Shown: piece after piece, positions 1-6,884 of the stretch
Numbering within the stretch: position 1 is the first letter of the stretch
Layout: each line of letters opens with the position of its first letter
Assembly: GCA_036736205.1 (NCBI GenBank)
Contig: DAINMX010000064.1
Location: 1-29,884 of the forward strand
From: XYA12-FULL-58-9 sp001798605
GTDB taxonomy: Bacteria; Myxococcota; XYA12-FULL-58-9
Length of the DNA: 29,884 nt
Reading direction: 5' to 3'
Position numbers and translations under genes: made by a program
Notes under the pieces: generated by a model
What the model was told of the DNA's origin: nothing
Databases searched by the model: none
The model's input: the letters and a program-made list of their open reading frames with translations, nothing else

Positions 1-1
1 T

Positions 2-31
2 TTGACAACTAACCATATCATGCCATATGCT
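2..31 (+). promoter_or_regulatory. Candidate sigma-70 promoter of the phd/vapC operon
   Basis: A perfect -35 hexamer TTGACA lies at 2-7. A TATGCT hexamer (4 of 6 to TATAAT) lies at 26-31, giving an 18-base spacer. The predicted transcription start falls at about 37-39, which coincides with the ATG at 38, so the mRNA could be leaderless. The match is by eye and no transcript data are available. Confidence 0.5.
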
Positions 32-40
32 ATAGGCATG
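19..40. promoter_or_regulatory. Inverted repeat overlapping -10 and antitoxin start (candidate operator)
   Basis: CATGCC at 19-24 is repeated in inverted form as GGCATG at 35-40, around a 10-base AT-rich centre that contains the -10 hexamer. Type II antitoxins commonly repress their own operon by binding palindromes placed over the promoter. This position, covering the -10 and the start codon, fits such an operator. The arms are only 6 bp. Confidence 0.45.
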
Positions 41-310
41 AAAAAGGTTAACGCTCTTCGTCTTCGGCAATCGCTCGGCAGCCTTCTCCGGGAGCTTGAG
101 GAGGGAGGGGAACCCATCAGTGTCGAACGCCACAACCGGCCGGTGGCGGTCTTGATTTCGCCGCGCGACTTCAAAGAGCGATTCGCCGATCACGATGCGT
201 TCGAGGAACGACGCCAACTCGTGGCCGAGATTCACGAATTCCGCAAGCGGCAGGTTGAAGACGAGCCCTCGACGGTCGCTGTTTTGCGCGAGCTCCGGGA
301 CCGAGGATGA
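38..310 (+). CDS. Antitoxin, Phd/YefM type
   Basis: This 90-residue protein starts at the ATG at 38; upstream TTG and ATG codons in frame lie inside the promoter and are less likely. The N-terminal half reads as a Phd/YefM DNA-binding fold: an initial strand, a helix running LRQSLGSLLRELEEG, then the strand pair PISVERHNRPVAVLISPRDF typical of the family. The C-terminal half is highly charged and would wrap around the toxin. The stop codon overlaps the toxin start by 4 bp (ATGA at 307-310), so translation is probably coupled. Its expected role is to neutralise the PIN-domain toxin and repress the operon through the inverted repeat at 19-40. Phd-type antitoxins paired with VapC-type toxins are common. 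Confidence 0.85.
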   Translation: MKKVNALRLRQSLGSLLRELEEGGEPISVERHNRPVAVLISPRDFKERFADHDAFEERRQLVAEIHEFRKRQVEDEPSTVAVLRELRDRG

Positions 311-711
311 TTCGCGTCCTAGATGCCTCGGTGGTGGTCAAGTGGTTCGTATCAGAGGATACGGCGTCCACAGAGAAAGCCGCCGACCTCCTTGAGCAAG
401 TCCTGAGCAACCCACGCGCCTTCGCTGTGCCCGAGCTGTTGTTTTCTGAGTGTCTGCACGTGTTTGCCAGGCGACTCAAGAGTCAGGCCGACATGGATTG
501 GGCCATGGACCATGTGTTTCGACTCGGCCTGGTACCCTTGCGCTTCGATGCAACCGTGGCCAAAGCTGCAACCCAGGCGATGGCGGGTGGAATGACCGGC
601 TACGACGCTACTTACTTCGCATTCGCCAAGCTCGTGGGCGGCAAGTGGGTCACTTTCGACAAGGCCGCATCGGCCAAAGCCTTGGACAAGGATCTGGTGG
701 AGCTGTTGTAG
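307..711 (+). CDS. PIN-domain ribonuclease toxin, VapC type
   Basis: The protein is 134 residues long, a normal VapC length. The acidic residues expected of a PIN nuclease are in place: D6 in VLDASVVVKW at the N-terminus, E48 in ELLFSE, D100 in TGYDATY and D118 in TFDKAA. These would coordinate the divalent metal in the active site. Known VapC toxins cleave specific RNAs, often initiator tRNA or the sarcin-ricin loop of 23S rRNA; the target here cannot be predicted. It overlaps the antitoxin gene by 4 bp, the usual arrangement for such pairs. All four acidic positions are intact and no frameshift is visible, so the toxin is probably active. Confidence 0.9.
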   Translation: MIRVLDASVVVKWFVSEDTASTEKAADLLEQVLSNPRAFAVPELLFSECLHVFARRLKSQADMDWAMDHVFRLGLVPLRFDATVAKAATQAMAGGMTGYDATYFAFAKLVGGKWVTFDKAASAKALDKDLVELL

Positions 712-778
712 GTGCCCGCGATAGGTTTCTCGAATGAACCCAAGTACCGGCGACGCCTCCCCTTGCTCTTTCGCAGCC

Positions 779-1798
779 TCATTTCATAACACCGTTGGCC
801 TCCAGCTCGCCGATGGTGTTTCCTAACGAAATCAACTGATTGTAGATCTCAATCAGTTCGTTCACTTGCTTCTCCATCACCATCGGCGTCCTAGGGGTCG
901 ACTTTTTGCCACCCTTCTTCTTCACTTTTCGTCCACCTTGTCGTTTGCCTTTGCGCTTCTTCCCTTTTGCCTTAACGGCATCCTCGACCGTTGCGGCAGT
1001 TGAAGTGTCACTGACGAGCGCTGCATCATAAGCGATTGCTTTGTCAACTGCTTCTCGGGCACTGCGCGCAGCGCCGACAAACTTATCGAAAGTGGAGCTG
1101 TAGGTCGCGAACACCGGATGCAGTTCACCCCGTTTTGCCTTCCATGCCGAAAGCTCCTTGTTTGTCACATCCAAGGCTTCAATTCGCTCCTTGAATGATT
1201 CTGGACTGTCAGCTTCAATGATCTGTTTTGCCGCAAGTTGGGTTTTTTGCACCCAAAACCCAAAGGTTTCTGTATCTGCATCTGCCAACGCGGCTTGGGT
1301 CACCGCAGTCTCAGCCACCGAGAGTAATTTGTTGAGCTTGGAGAGGTTGTCATGAAATGCCGTGATGTGGCTGAGCATCTTTGAATGGAGCTCTTGGCCT
1401 TTCGCGCCGTTGTCTTGTTTGTTTTCACCCGAATCGAGATAGGACTTCACGGCGTCGTAGGTCGTCGACATCTGCTCAGCCGCTTCGAGTGCAGCGTTTG
1501 CGACGTCAACGGTTTCGCTCATTGAGCCCGGAGCGTTTCCTTCTCCAGCTTTGAATGCCTCGCGCACTTCATCGAGCTTGCTGCGTGCCCAGTTGGTTTC
1601 GAGACGGTAGTTCTTGTTCGGTTTGTATTCCTTACCAATGGCACCGAGGTAGTCATCGGCCAATTCTTTTGGCTCCTCGATAATGATATTGAAACCTCTG
1701 GCGTAAGACCCGAGAGCTGCTTCCTCACTCGAGCACGAGTTAATTGCCGCCATTACCAGGTACATCAAAAATACTCTGAGTTTCATCGAACTCTTCAT
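779..1798 (-). CDS. Predicted lipoprotein, DUF3829-like, with lysine-rich segment
   Basis: This 339-residue protein begins with a short basic stretch and a hydrophobic segment ending in INSC, a lipobox with C22 as the likely lipidated cysteine. An AAGGTGAG ribosome binding site precedes the ATG. The mature part is mostly helical and acidic or neutral. A Lys/Arg/Gly-rich stretch at about residues 276-305 (KGKKRKGKRQGGRKVKKKGG) comes just before the final helix. The end, EIYNQLISLGN, resembles the C-terminal helix of DUF3829/YiiG-type lipoproteins, whose function is unknown. That assignment is tentative. The gene stands alone between the TA pair and the divergent Cys-rich lipoprotein gene. The basic stretch could contact peptidoglycan, LPS or nucleic acid; this is inference only. 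Confidence 0.65.
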   Translation of the reverse strand: MKSSMKLRVFLMYLVMAAINSCSSEEAALGSYARGFNIIIEEPKELADDYLGAIGKEYKPNKNYRLETNWARSKLDEVREAFKAGEGNAPGSMSETVDVANAALEAAEQMSTTYDAVKSYLDSGENKQDNGAKGQELHSKMLSHITAFHDNLSKLNKLLSVAETAVTQAALADADTETFGFWVQKTQLAAKQIIEADSPESFKERIEALDVTNKELSAWKAKRGELHPVFATYSSTFDKFVGAARSAREAVDKAIAYDAALVSDTSTAATVEDAVKAKGKKRKGKRQGGRKVKKKGGKKSTPRTPMVMEKQVNELIEIYNQLISLGNTIGELEANGVMK

Positions 1799-2188
1799 GT
1801 TGACTCACCTTGATTGACGATCATTTCCCAAGAGACGTCAGTGTCGTCAGTGCTGGATCCAACCATATTCTGTCGTCAACGGGAGGGCAGTGTCGTTGAG
1901 ATTTCTCATGGGGTCAATTGCTGACCTCACAGTCTCAACGGCAGGCGTACTTCTTCGCCATTGCATTCTCCTGGCTTAACATTTCTCCTGATCCCAAAGC
2001 AGCATCCATGCCATCGTTGCCCCATCCATGAATCAACCAGTTACGCGCTCCAATCGACGCCAGCGGCAACTCCATGGAACCCTAGGGTCGCAACCTGGAA
2101 CCTTCGGGTTGCCGGGGTTGCTCCCAAATCCACGCTTGGCCAATCCTAGAAATCCTGCGATGAATGGCTCATGAACGGGAGACAACAA
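1799..2188. other. Divergent intergenic region with a UUCG-tetraloop hairpin
   Basis: This stretch of about 390 bases lies between two divergent lipoprotein genes and holds no convincing gene. It contains the perfect palindrome ACCCTAGGGT (2079-2088). It is followed by GGAACC-TTCG-GGTTGCC (2097-2113), which as plus-strand RNA would form a short stem closed by a very stable C(UUCG)G tetraloop with one bulged G. A larger alternative stem pairs GCAACC (2090-2095) with GGTTGC (2107-2112). Both promoters are presumably here, but I see no clear -35/-10 pair. Confidence 0.4.
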
Positions 2189-3124
2189 ATGCCCTGGCGA
2201 AATCGCACCGCACTCTCATGTGCCCTCATGGTAACGTCGATCGCATGTGGCGACTCGGTTTCTGTCGATGTCGGCATCAACAACCTTGCGCAGACGCATA
2301 CGCGAGATGTCGGAGACCTGACCTGTCAAGAATTGCACGACTGCATCATCGGCTGCCCGACGAACGACGAAATCTGCGTTATTGGCTGTCATGAATCGGC
2401 CACGGTACAGGCAGAAACAGAGCACACCGCCATGTACGATTGCCTCGACGCAGAGTGCGGGTCGTTTGAGGGTGATGCTTGGCAGACCTGTGCGCAAACC
2501 CAATGCATCGAACAGCTTGCTCTTTGCTTTCCGCCAGACAACTGCAACATTCTCGGTGGCGATTGTCCTATCGGTGCAGCCTGTTATCCAACTCCGACAG
2601 GTGATTTCGGTTGTCGTGGTACCGCCGGTGCCAGTCGTGGTTCCCCGTGCACCGAAGGTGTGCCCCTCGCGTGTGCCGATGGCACAATCTGTTTTGGGGA
2701 TGGCACCGAGGATGTTTGTTCCGCCTATTGCTACACCGCGAGTGACTGTGACGAGAGCGAATTCTGCGCTCTGCCGCTCTTTGGCGGCATTGATGACCTC
2801 GGCGTCTGTTTGGAGGGAACCCCCATGGACGCCGACAACGACGGCCATTTCACTCCCGATGACTGCGATGACTATAACAGTGCCGTGTATCCTAACGCGG
2901 TCGAAACATGTAACGACACTCTCGACAACAACTGCAACGACATCGTCAACGAAGGCTGCGCAGTACCAAGTGTGACCTCAGACGCTGCCCCGGCCGATGG
3001 AGGATGCTCGGCGATCCCCGCCCCCACCAGTCTGGATGACCTCGTGCCGGGCATGGTGTCGGGCATGGTGATCGTGCTTCGCCGCCGCCGGCAAAGATTC
3101 CATGCTCAAATCTGTGCCTACTGA
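2189..3124 (+). CDS. Cys-rich predicted lipoprotein with MopE-like motif and MYXO-CTERM-like tail
   Basis: I chose the ATG at 2189 over the one at 2171 because GGGAG sits 7 bases upstream. The product is 311 residues. A signal peptide ends in the lipobox SIAC (C20). The mature part is very rich in cysteine (about 28 residues) and is probably a disulfide-stabilised secreted domain. Near residues 214-257 is a MopE-type metal-binding pattern: an Asp-rich loop DADNDGHFTPDDCDD, then AVYPNAVETCNDTLDNNC and a closing NEGC. MopE-type repeats often occur in myxobacterial and methanotroph surface proteins. The C-terminus has GGCS, a weakly hydrophobic stretch and RRRR, which resembles a MYXO-CTERM sorting signal although the hydrophobic part is short. 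Having both a lipobox and such a tail is unusual. Function is unknown. Confidence 0.75.
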   Translation: MPWRNRTALSCALMVTSIACGDSVSVDVGINNLAQTHTRDVGDLTCQELHDCIIGCPTNDEICVIGCHESATVQAETEHTAMYDCLDAECGSFEGDAWQTCAQTQCIEQLALCFPPDNCNILGGDCPIGAACYPTPTGDFGCRGTAGASRGSPCTEGVPLACADGTICFGDGTEDVCSAYCYTASDCDESEFCALPLFGGIDDLGVCLEGTPMDADNDGHFTPDDCDDYNSAVYPNAVETCNDTLDNNCNDIVNEGCAVPSVTSDAAPADGGCSAIPAPTSLDDLVPGMVSGMVIVLRRRRQRFHAQICAY

Positions 3125-3242
3125 ATCTCGATACGATGCTCACCGGCGGGGAGCGTTAACGGTCAGTCGAGCGCTATTCCAATTGAATGTCGTGGTCGTT
3201 CGACTCATTTGATCGCGAAGGAGGAAGAGGTGTCGTGGGTGG

Positions 3243-5018
3243 TCAATGGCTCGCCGCGGCCGCCAGCACCAGGTTCAGATCATCGCCGTCAACCGCTCCA
3301 TCGCCGTTGAGGTCGTAAAGCGGATCATAACCGCCATCGACCCGGCGCTCGTCGGGAAGGAAGCTGCCCTGGCGCAGGGCGACCTCGATGAGATCAACAC
3401 CGTCGACGACACCATCGAAGCTGACGTCGGCACGATCCGCGCCAGGGGTAATCTCTCGGACCATGGTCCAGCGCGGGTCGAACTCGACCAGCACCGGATA
3501 ACCCTCGAGCCCCCAAACCACGTGACCGCTGCCGTCTTCACCCACCGTCAGACTCTCGTTACGCGTCGTGCCGTCGGCGAAGGTGAGGCGGACCGGTAGG
3601 TTGAAGGCAAAGGGGTCGTCGGTGAGGGCGAACAAGGCCAGAGTGGTTTCTGTCGCGCTGGTTGCCACCGCCGGTCTCACCTCGAGGTGGGGAAAGCCCG
3701 GTTGCAACAACCACTGCTCGACGTCGGCACTGGCATCGTAACCGCTGCTCGCCGCGATCTCGCTGACAAACTTGTCAATATCGGTGTGTCCCGGCCCGCT
3801 CTGCACAAGCGCGCGTAGAGCAGCGGTGAAGGGGGCCTCACCGGCCGCCTCCTCAAAGGTGCGCAACACCGTCGAGCCCTTGTGATAGATGACAAACCCG
3901 TAGGCTGGCGAGTTGAAGACTTTCGGATCGAGGACCGCGACATCGGCGTTCCCCGTGCGGCGGTACATGTACCACACGGCGTTCATCCGGCTGCCCGAGG
4001 TGCGCATGGCATCGTCGTAGAGATGGCCCATGGCCCGCCACGCGCTGTACTCAGCGAATGCTTCGGTGAAGAAGGGGTGGTTTCCCGATGACATGTGGCC
4101 CCACCAGGTGTGACCGAACTCGTGCGCCACCCCCTGCTCAACAATATAGGCGTACTCATCCCAGAAAACGTACTCGTTCAGGAATATGGTGCCGAGCAGT
4201 CCCATCCCACCAAACGGCAGACTGTTGGGTGTGGTAACGAGATAGGCGTGGTCAGCCGGCATAGGTGTGTAGAGCTCGTTGTAGTAGTCGAGCACCTCAG
4301 CGGCGATTGCGACCGCGTGCTCCATCTTTGTGACATGAGCGGATGGGACGTAGCCGGTCACTGGAAAACCCGTCTCTGAAGTGACCGCCTCCATGTCTCC
4401 GGCATAGAGCCCCACCCCGTCCGTGGGATAGTCGAAGGAGAAGACCCAGGTCGCCGTGCCGTCGCCATTGTCGCTCCTCTCCTCCTCGGTTCCCTGCACT
4501 GACACCACGTCTTGGCTCGCGGGAGCGACGACGGTCAACGAGCCGACAAATTGGTCGAAGGCGAAGACACTGCTCAGGTACCACGCCTCACCAGCCGAGG
4601 TCATCGGCAAGATTGTCTGATGGGAGTCATGCACGCACCACTGGTAACCTGGGTAGAATAGGCTGGCGCAATCGAGCTCGCCGCGGGCGACCATGTGGAC
4701 CTTCGTTTGGGTGCCGGCAGGCAACTGCGAGGGAAGCGCGATGTCGGTGATGTAGCCGGGATCTGAGAAGCTATCGCTCCAGCCCACCGGCGTACCGTCG
4801 ACATCCACCGACGCAAGCGGCAACGCGAGGGTGGCAAGGTGGATCGCCGACGCGGTCTCGCCCAGATCGAGGGTTAGCTCAATCTCGATTTGCATCGGCG
4901 TAGCCGCGAGATCGATCCACACGTGTTGCTCGATGAAATCGTCGACTTGCGCTGTGGCCCACCCTGGAAAGCTGACGATAGCCGTGATCGCGAGCGCTCG
5001 GCAGAATGTGTACTTCAT
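3243..5018 (-). CDS. Secreted M1-family metallopeptidase with C-terminal dockerin-like repeats
   Basis: The 591-residue protein has a signal peptide (about residues 1-23). The gluzincin zinc motif HEFGH is at 299-303 and the downstream ligand is E319 in TEAFAEY. Y378 in YHKGS fits the M1 catalytic tyrosine, and WLLQPGFPHLEV follows as in other bacterial M1 peptidases. The spacing from HEXXH to the third ligand is about 15 residues, shorter than the classical 18. The exopeptidase motif GXMEN is replaced by GGMGLLG, so N-terminal substrate recognition may differ. The tail carries two calcium-loop repeats typical of type I dockerins: DVSFDGVVDGVDL (531-543) and DLNGDGAVDGDDL (569-581). A strong AGGGAGG precedes the ATG, which overlaps the stop of the upstream cohesin-like lipoprotein gene by 4 bp. 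This suggests the two proteins work together at the cell surface. Confidence 0.85.
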   Translation of the reverse strand: MKYTFCRALAITAIVSFPGWATAQVDDFIEQHVWIDLAATPMQIEIELTLDLGETASAIHLATLALPLASVDVDGTPVGWSDSFSDPGYITDIALPSQLPAGTQTKVHMVARGELDCASLFYPGYQWCVHDSHQTILPMTSAGEAWYLSSVFAFDQFVGSLTVVAPASQDVVSVQGTEEERSDNGDGTATWVFSFDYPTDGVGLYAGDMEAVTSETGFPVTGYVPSAHVTKMEHAVAIAAEVLDYYNELYTPMPADHAYLVTTPNSLPFGGMGLLGTIFLNEYVFWDEYAYIVEQGVAHEFGHTWWGHMSSGNHPFFTEAFAEYSAWRAMGHLYDDAMRTSGSRMNAVWYMYRRTGNADVAVLDPKVFNSPAYGFVIYHKGSTVLRTFEEAAGEAPFTAALRALVQSGPGHTDIDKFVSEIAASSGYDASADVEQWLLQPGFPHLEVRPAVATSATETTLALFALTDDPFAFNLPVRLTFADGTTRNESLTVGEDGSGHVVWGLEGYPVLVEFDPRWTMVREITPGADRADVSFDGVVDGVDLIEVALRQGSFLPDERRVDGGYDPLYDLNGDGAVDGDDLNLVLAAAASH

Positions 5019-5563
5019 GACTCACCTCCCTTACGCACGATCGTGCCGCCGGCTGCTGACGTGGCGACAAAGGCACCGCCAGCGCGCCGGAAGACCACAC
5101 GCTCGACACGCAATGGAGTGGGAACCTCGCCGGTGACGTCGAGCGGGAAGGTCGCCAAGAGCACGGGGCCGTCCAATGCGGTTTCGCCGAGATCGCGGCG
5201 GACGCCGCCAACTGCGAGATCGTCCGCGCGCGCCGACTGCAGATACAGGGCTGCCTCTGAGCTGGATCCCAGAGCGGCAGCCGGCGTTACCTCACCGGCT
5301 GCGGTAACCACGCCGTCGTCGAGTCGCACGTGGAACGAGTAGCCGAGCACCGCGCCCACCTCTGCGGCCCACACCTCGAAGGTCAATCGCGTGTCATGGG
5401 TGTCGGCGTGTTGCAGCCACAGCCGCGGCCCGCTCGGCTGTGCGTCTGCGTTGAACGACAGGGCCTTCTGTTCGCCGCACCCAGAGACCGCACCGAGTAC
5501 CAACAGAACGATGACCGTGACTCTGCTCGGCAGCCGCGTTCTCTCATAACGTCGTTGGCTCAT
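5015..5563 (-). CDS. Cohesin-like lipoprotein
   Basis: The ATG at 5563 is preferred over the upstream one at 5575 because GGAGG lies 5 bases before it. The 182-residue product has a basic N-terminus, a hydrophobic stretch and the lipobox VSGC (C29), so it should be a membrane-anchored lipoprotein. Residues of about 46-177 read as one all-beta domain like a cohesin: an early strand LTFEVWAAEVG, then LGYSFHVRLDDGVV where cohesins have GFDFTLSYDP, and late GPVLLATFPLDV followed by TPLRVERVVF. Cohesins bind dockerins, and the next gene encodes a peptidase ending in dockerin-like loops. The identification rests on pattern and context. The related CBM2/CBM3 jelly-roll folds remain possible. Confidence 0.6.
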   Translation of the reverse strand: MSQRRYERTRLPSRVTVIVLLVLGAVSGCGEQKALSFNADAQPSGPRLWLQHADTHDTRLTFEVWAAEVGAVLGYSFHVRLDDGVVTAAGEVTPAAALGSSSEAALYLQSARADDLAVGGVRRDLGETALDGPVLLATFPLDVTGEVPTPLRVERVVFRRAGGAFVATSAAGGTIVRKGGES

Positions 5564-5584
5564 GGAAACCTCCATTCTAGTGTC

Positions 5585-5603
5585 GCCGCCAGATCCCGGC
5601 GGC
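5585..5603. promoter_or_regulatory. GC-rich inverted repeat in the leader of the cohesin-like gene
   Basis: GCCGCC (5585-5590) and GGCGGC (5598-5603) form a 6-bp perfect GC stem with a 7-base loop. It sits between the AraC stop and the cohesin-like start. No T-tract follows on the minus strand, so an intrinsic terminator is unlikely. It could be an mRNA leader structure or a protein-binding site. Confidence 0.35.
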
Positions 5604-5653
5604 TCAGTTCAAGACGCGTACAAGCCGACCCTAGCCATTTGGCACGACTCGCG

Positions 5654-6523
5654 CTATGCGAACTGTGCCAAACGTGCTGCGTTTGGTGCCCGGGCGGCAT
5701 ATTGGGACGGGCTACAACCGAGTTGACGGCGGAAAAAACGACCAAACCTGCCGAGGTCCGTGAACCCAACCGCCATGGCTGCTTCGGTGACGCTGCAGCG
5801 ACCACGGCGCAACAGGGCAGCGGCACGTGCCACCCGAATGGTTATGAGGTACTGATAGGGGCTCATGCCGACCTGCAGTCGGAAAAGGCGCATGAAGGTG
5901 AAGCGGCTCAGACAGGCCGTGTGCGAGAGATCGTCGATCGCCAGCGGTTCGGCGTAACACGACTCGATCTGCTCCAATGCAGCGGCGATGCGGCGGTCAT
6001 CGATCCGCGGGGTTCCGCTGAGTCCATGGGCCCGCAACAGCTCGACCACGAGAGAGTCGGTGATCCCTGCCACGGCCAAGCTGCGGCCTGGCAGCTCCTC
6101 GGCGGACTCGTCGCTCAGACTCCGCACCAGTCGTCCGATGCGCTGGGGGGTCTCCAGCAGGCCGGGATCCAAGACGCGTGAGACGCCTAGCCCAATCGCC
6201 TCGGCCACCTCGGTTACCACGTCGGGGTCGAGCCACAGCGAGACAGCAGCAGTGTTGGCGGCAATGCGCGAGCCATGCTCGATCCCCGCCGGCACGACCA
6301 CCACGGTGTCAGCCGCCGCCGTAATCTCTTGGCCGCCGATACCATAGAACACCGCTCCGCGATTGATCCACGCGATCTCGATTGCCGGGTGCGCTGCCGG
6401 TGGCCACGGCGCGCTGCTCTCGGCTCCGTGCAGCCAGGTGCGTACACGCAGATGTTCGCTCAACCTGACATCCGAGGAGAGAGGATTGCCTGGATTGCCT
6501 AACCGTAGTTTGGCGATTGCCAC
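5654..6523 (-). CDS. AraC-family transcriptional regulator
   Basis: This 289-residue protein starts with GTG at 6523. The N-terminal half (about residues 20-100) looks like the AraC cupin sensor: HPAIEIAWINRG, then TVVVVPAGIEHG. The C-terminal part has the two helix-turn-helix units of an AraC DNA-binding domain: LAIDDLSHTACLSRFTFMRLF (195-215) with VGMSPYQYLITIRVARA, and VTEAAMAVGFTDLGRFGRFF (245-264) ending in GCSPSQY. It lies in the same direction as, and directly upstream of, the cohesin-like and M1 peptidase genes (90-base gap), so it may control them. The start overlaps the end of the upstream membrane protein gene by 25 bp. The effector is unknown. Confidence 0.92.
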   Translation of the reverse strand: MAIAKLRLGNPGNPLSSDVRLSEHLRVRTWLHGAESSAPWPPAAHPAIEIAWINRGAVFYGIGGQEITAAADTVVVVPAGIEHGSRIAANTAAVSLWLDPDVVTEVAEAIGLGVSRVLDPGLLETPQRIGRLVRSLSDESAEELPGRSLAVAGITDSLVVELLRAHGLSGTPRIDDRRIAAALEQIESCYAEPLAIDDLSHTACLSRFTFMRLFRLQVGMSPYQYLITIRVARAAALLRRGRCSVTEAAMAVGFTDLGRFGRFFRRQLGCSPSQYAARAPNAARLAQFA

Positions 6524-6807
6524 GGATTCATTCTAGACTCTCGCGCCGGGTTGGGGAAGCCCCGAGCTAAGCGGTTCAGCGGCCATCCCACAATGGTTGC
6601 AAAAGCCGGAAACAACCAGAGGGCCGCCGCACCAGCGACAATCCACCATTTGAAGTCGAAGGTCTCAACGCCGCGAACCCAATTCTCCAGCTGGCCTTCG
6701 CCAATGACCACCTGAGGTATCAAGGCCACCACCAAAATCAACAAGCCGGCGAGGCAAAAGAGCGCGATTGCGGCAATCAAGAGAACCCGTTTCAGTCTGC
6801 GTATCAT
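6499..6807 (-). CDS. Small predicted membrane protein with two TM segments
   Basis: The 102-residue protein has a basic start (MIRRLKR), a first hydrophobic segment at about residues 8-33 and a second at about 54-74. A linker with LENWVRGVETFDFKWW lies between them, and the polar tail is rich in Arg, Pro and Asn. I do not recognise a family. It overlaps the AraC gene on the same strand by 25 bp and is probably cotranscribed with it. It could modulate the regulator or be an unrelated membrane component; the sequence does not decide. Confidence 0.6.
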   Translation of the reverse strand: MIRRLKRVLLIAAIALFCLAGLLILVVALIPQVVIGEGQLENWVRGVETFDFKWWIVAGAAALWLFPAFATIVGWPLNRLARGFPNPARESRMNPWQSPNYG

Positions 6808-6884
6808 GTTGAGGCGATAACACGATGCTCAGGCAAAAGCATCGCTCGCGACGGTTACGTGCCCGTGAGGACTCATCGAGAACA

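Noticed and set aside
2216..2848. Minus-strand open frame of 210 codons opposite the Cys-rich lipoprotein
   Set aside because: The plus-strand frame shows a lipobox and a MopE-type motif; the opposite frame is a shadow with no recognisable domain.
5585..5603. GC hairpin considered as the terminator of the AraC gene
   Set aside because: No T-tract follows it on the minus strand, so it is listed only as a leader structure.
5330..6181. Plus-strand open frame of 283 codons over the AraC and cohesin-like genes
   Set aside because: It runs across two genes on the opposite strand that have strong motifs, and its product has no domain or plausible start site.
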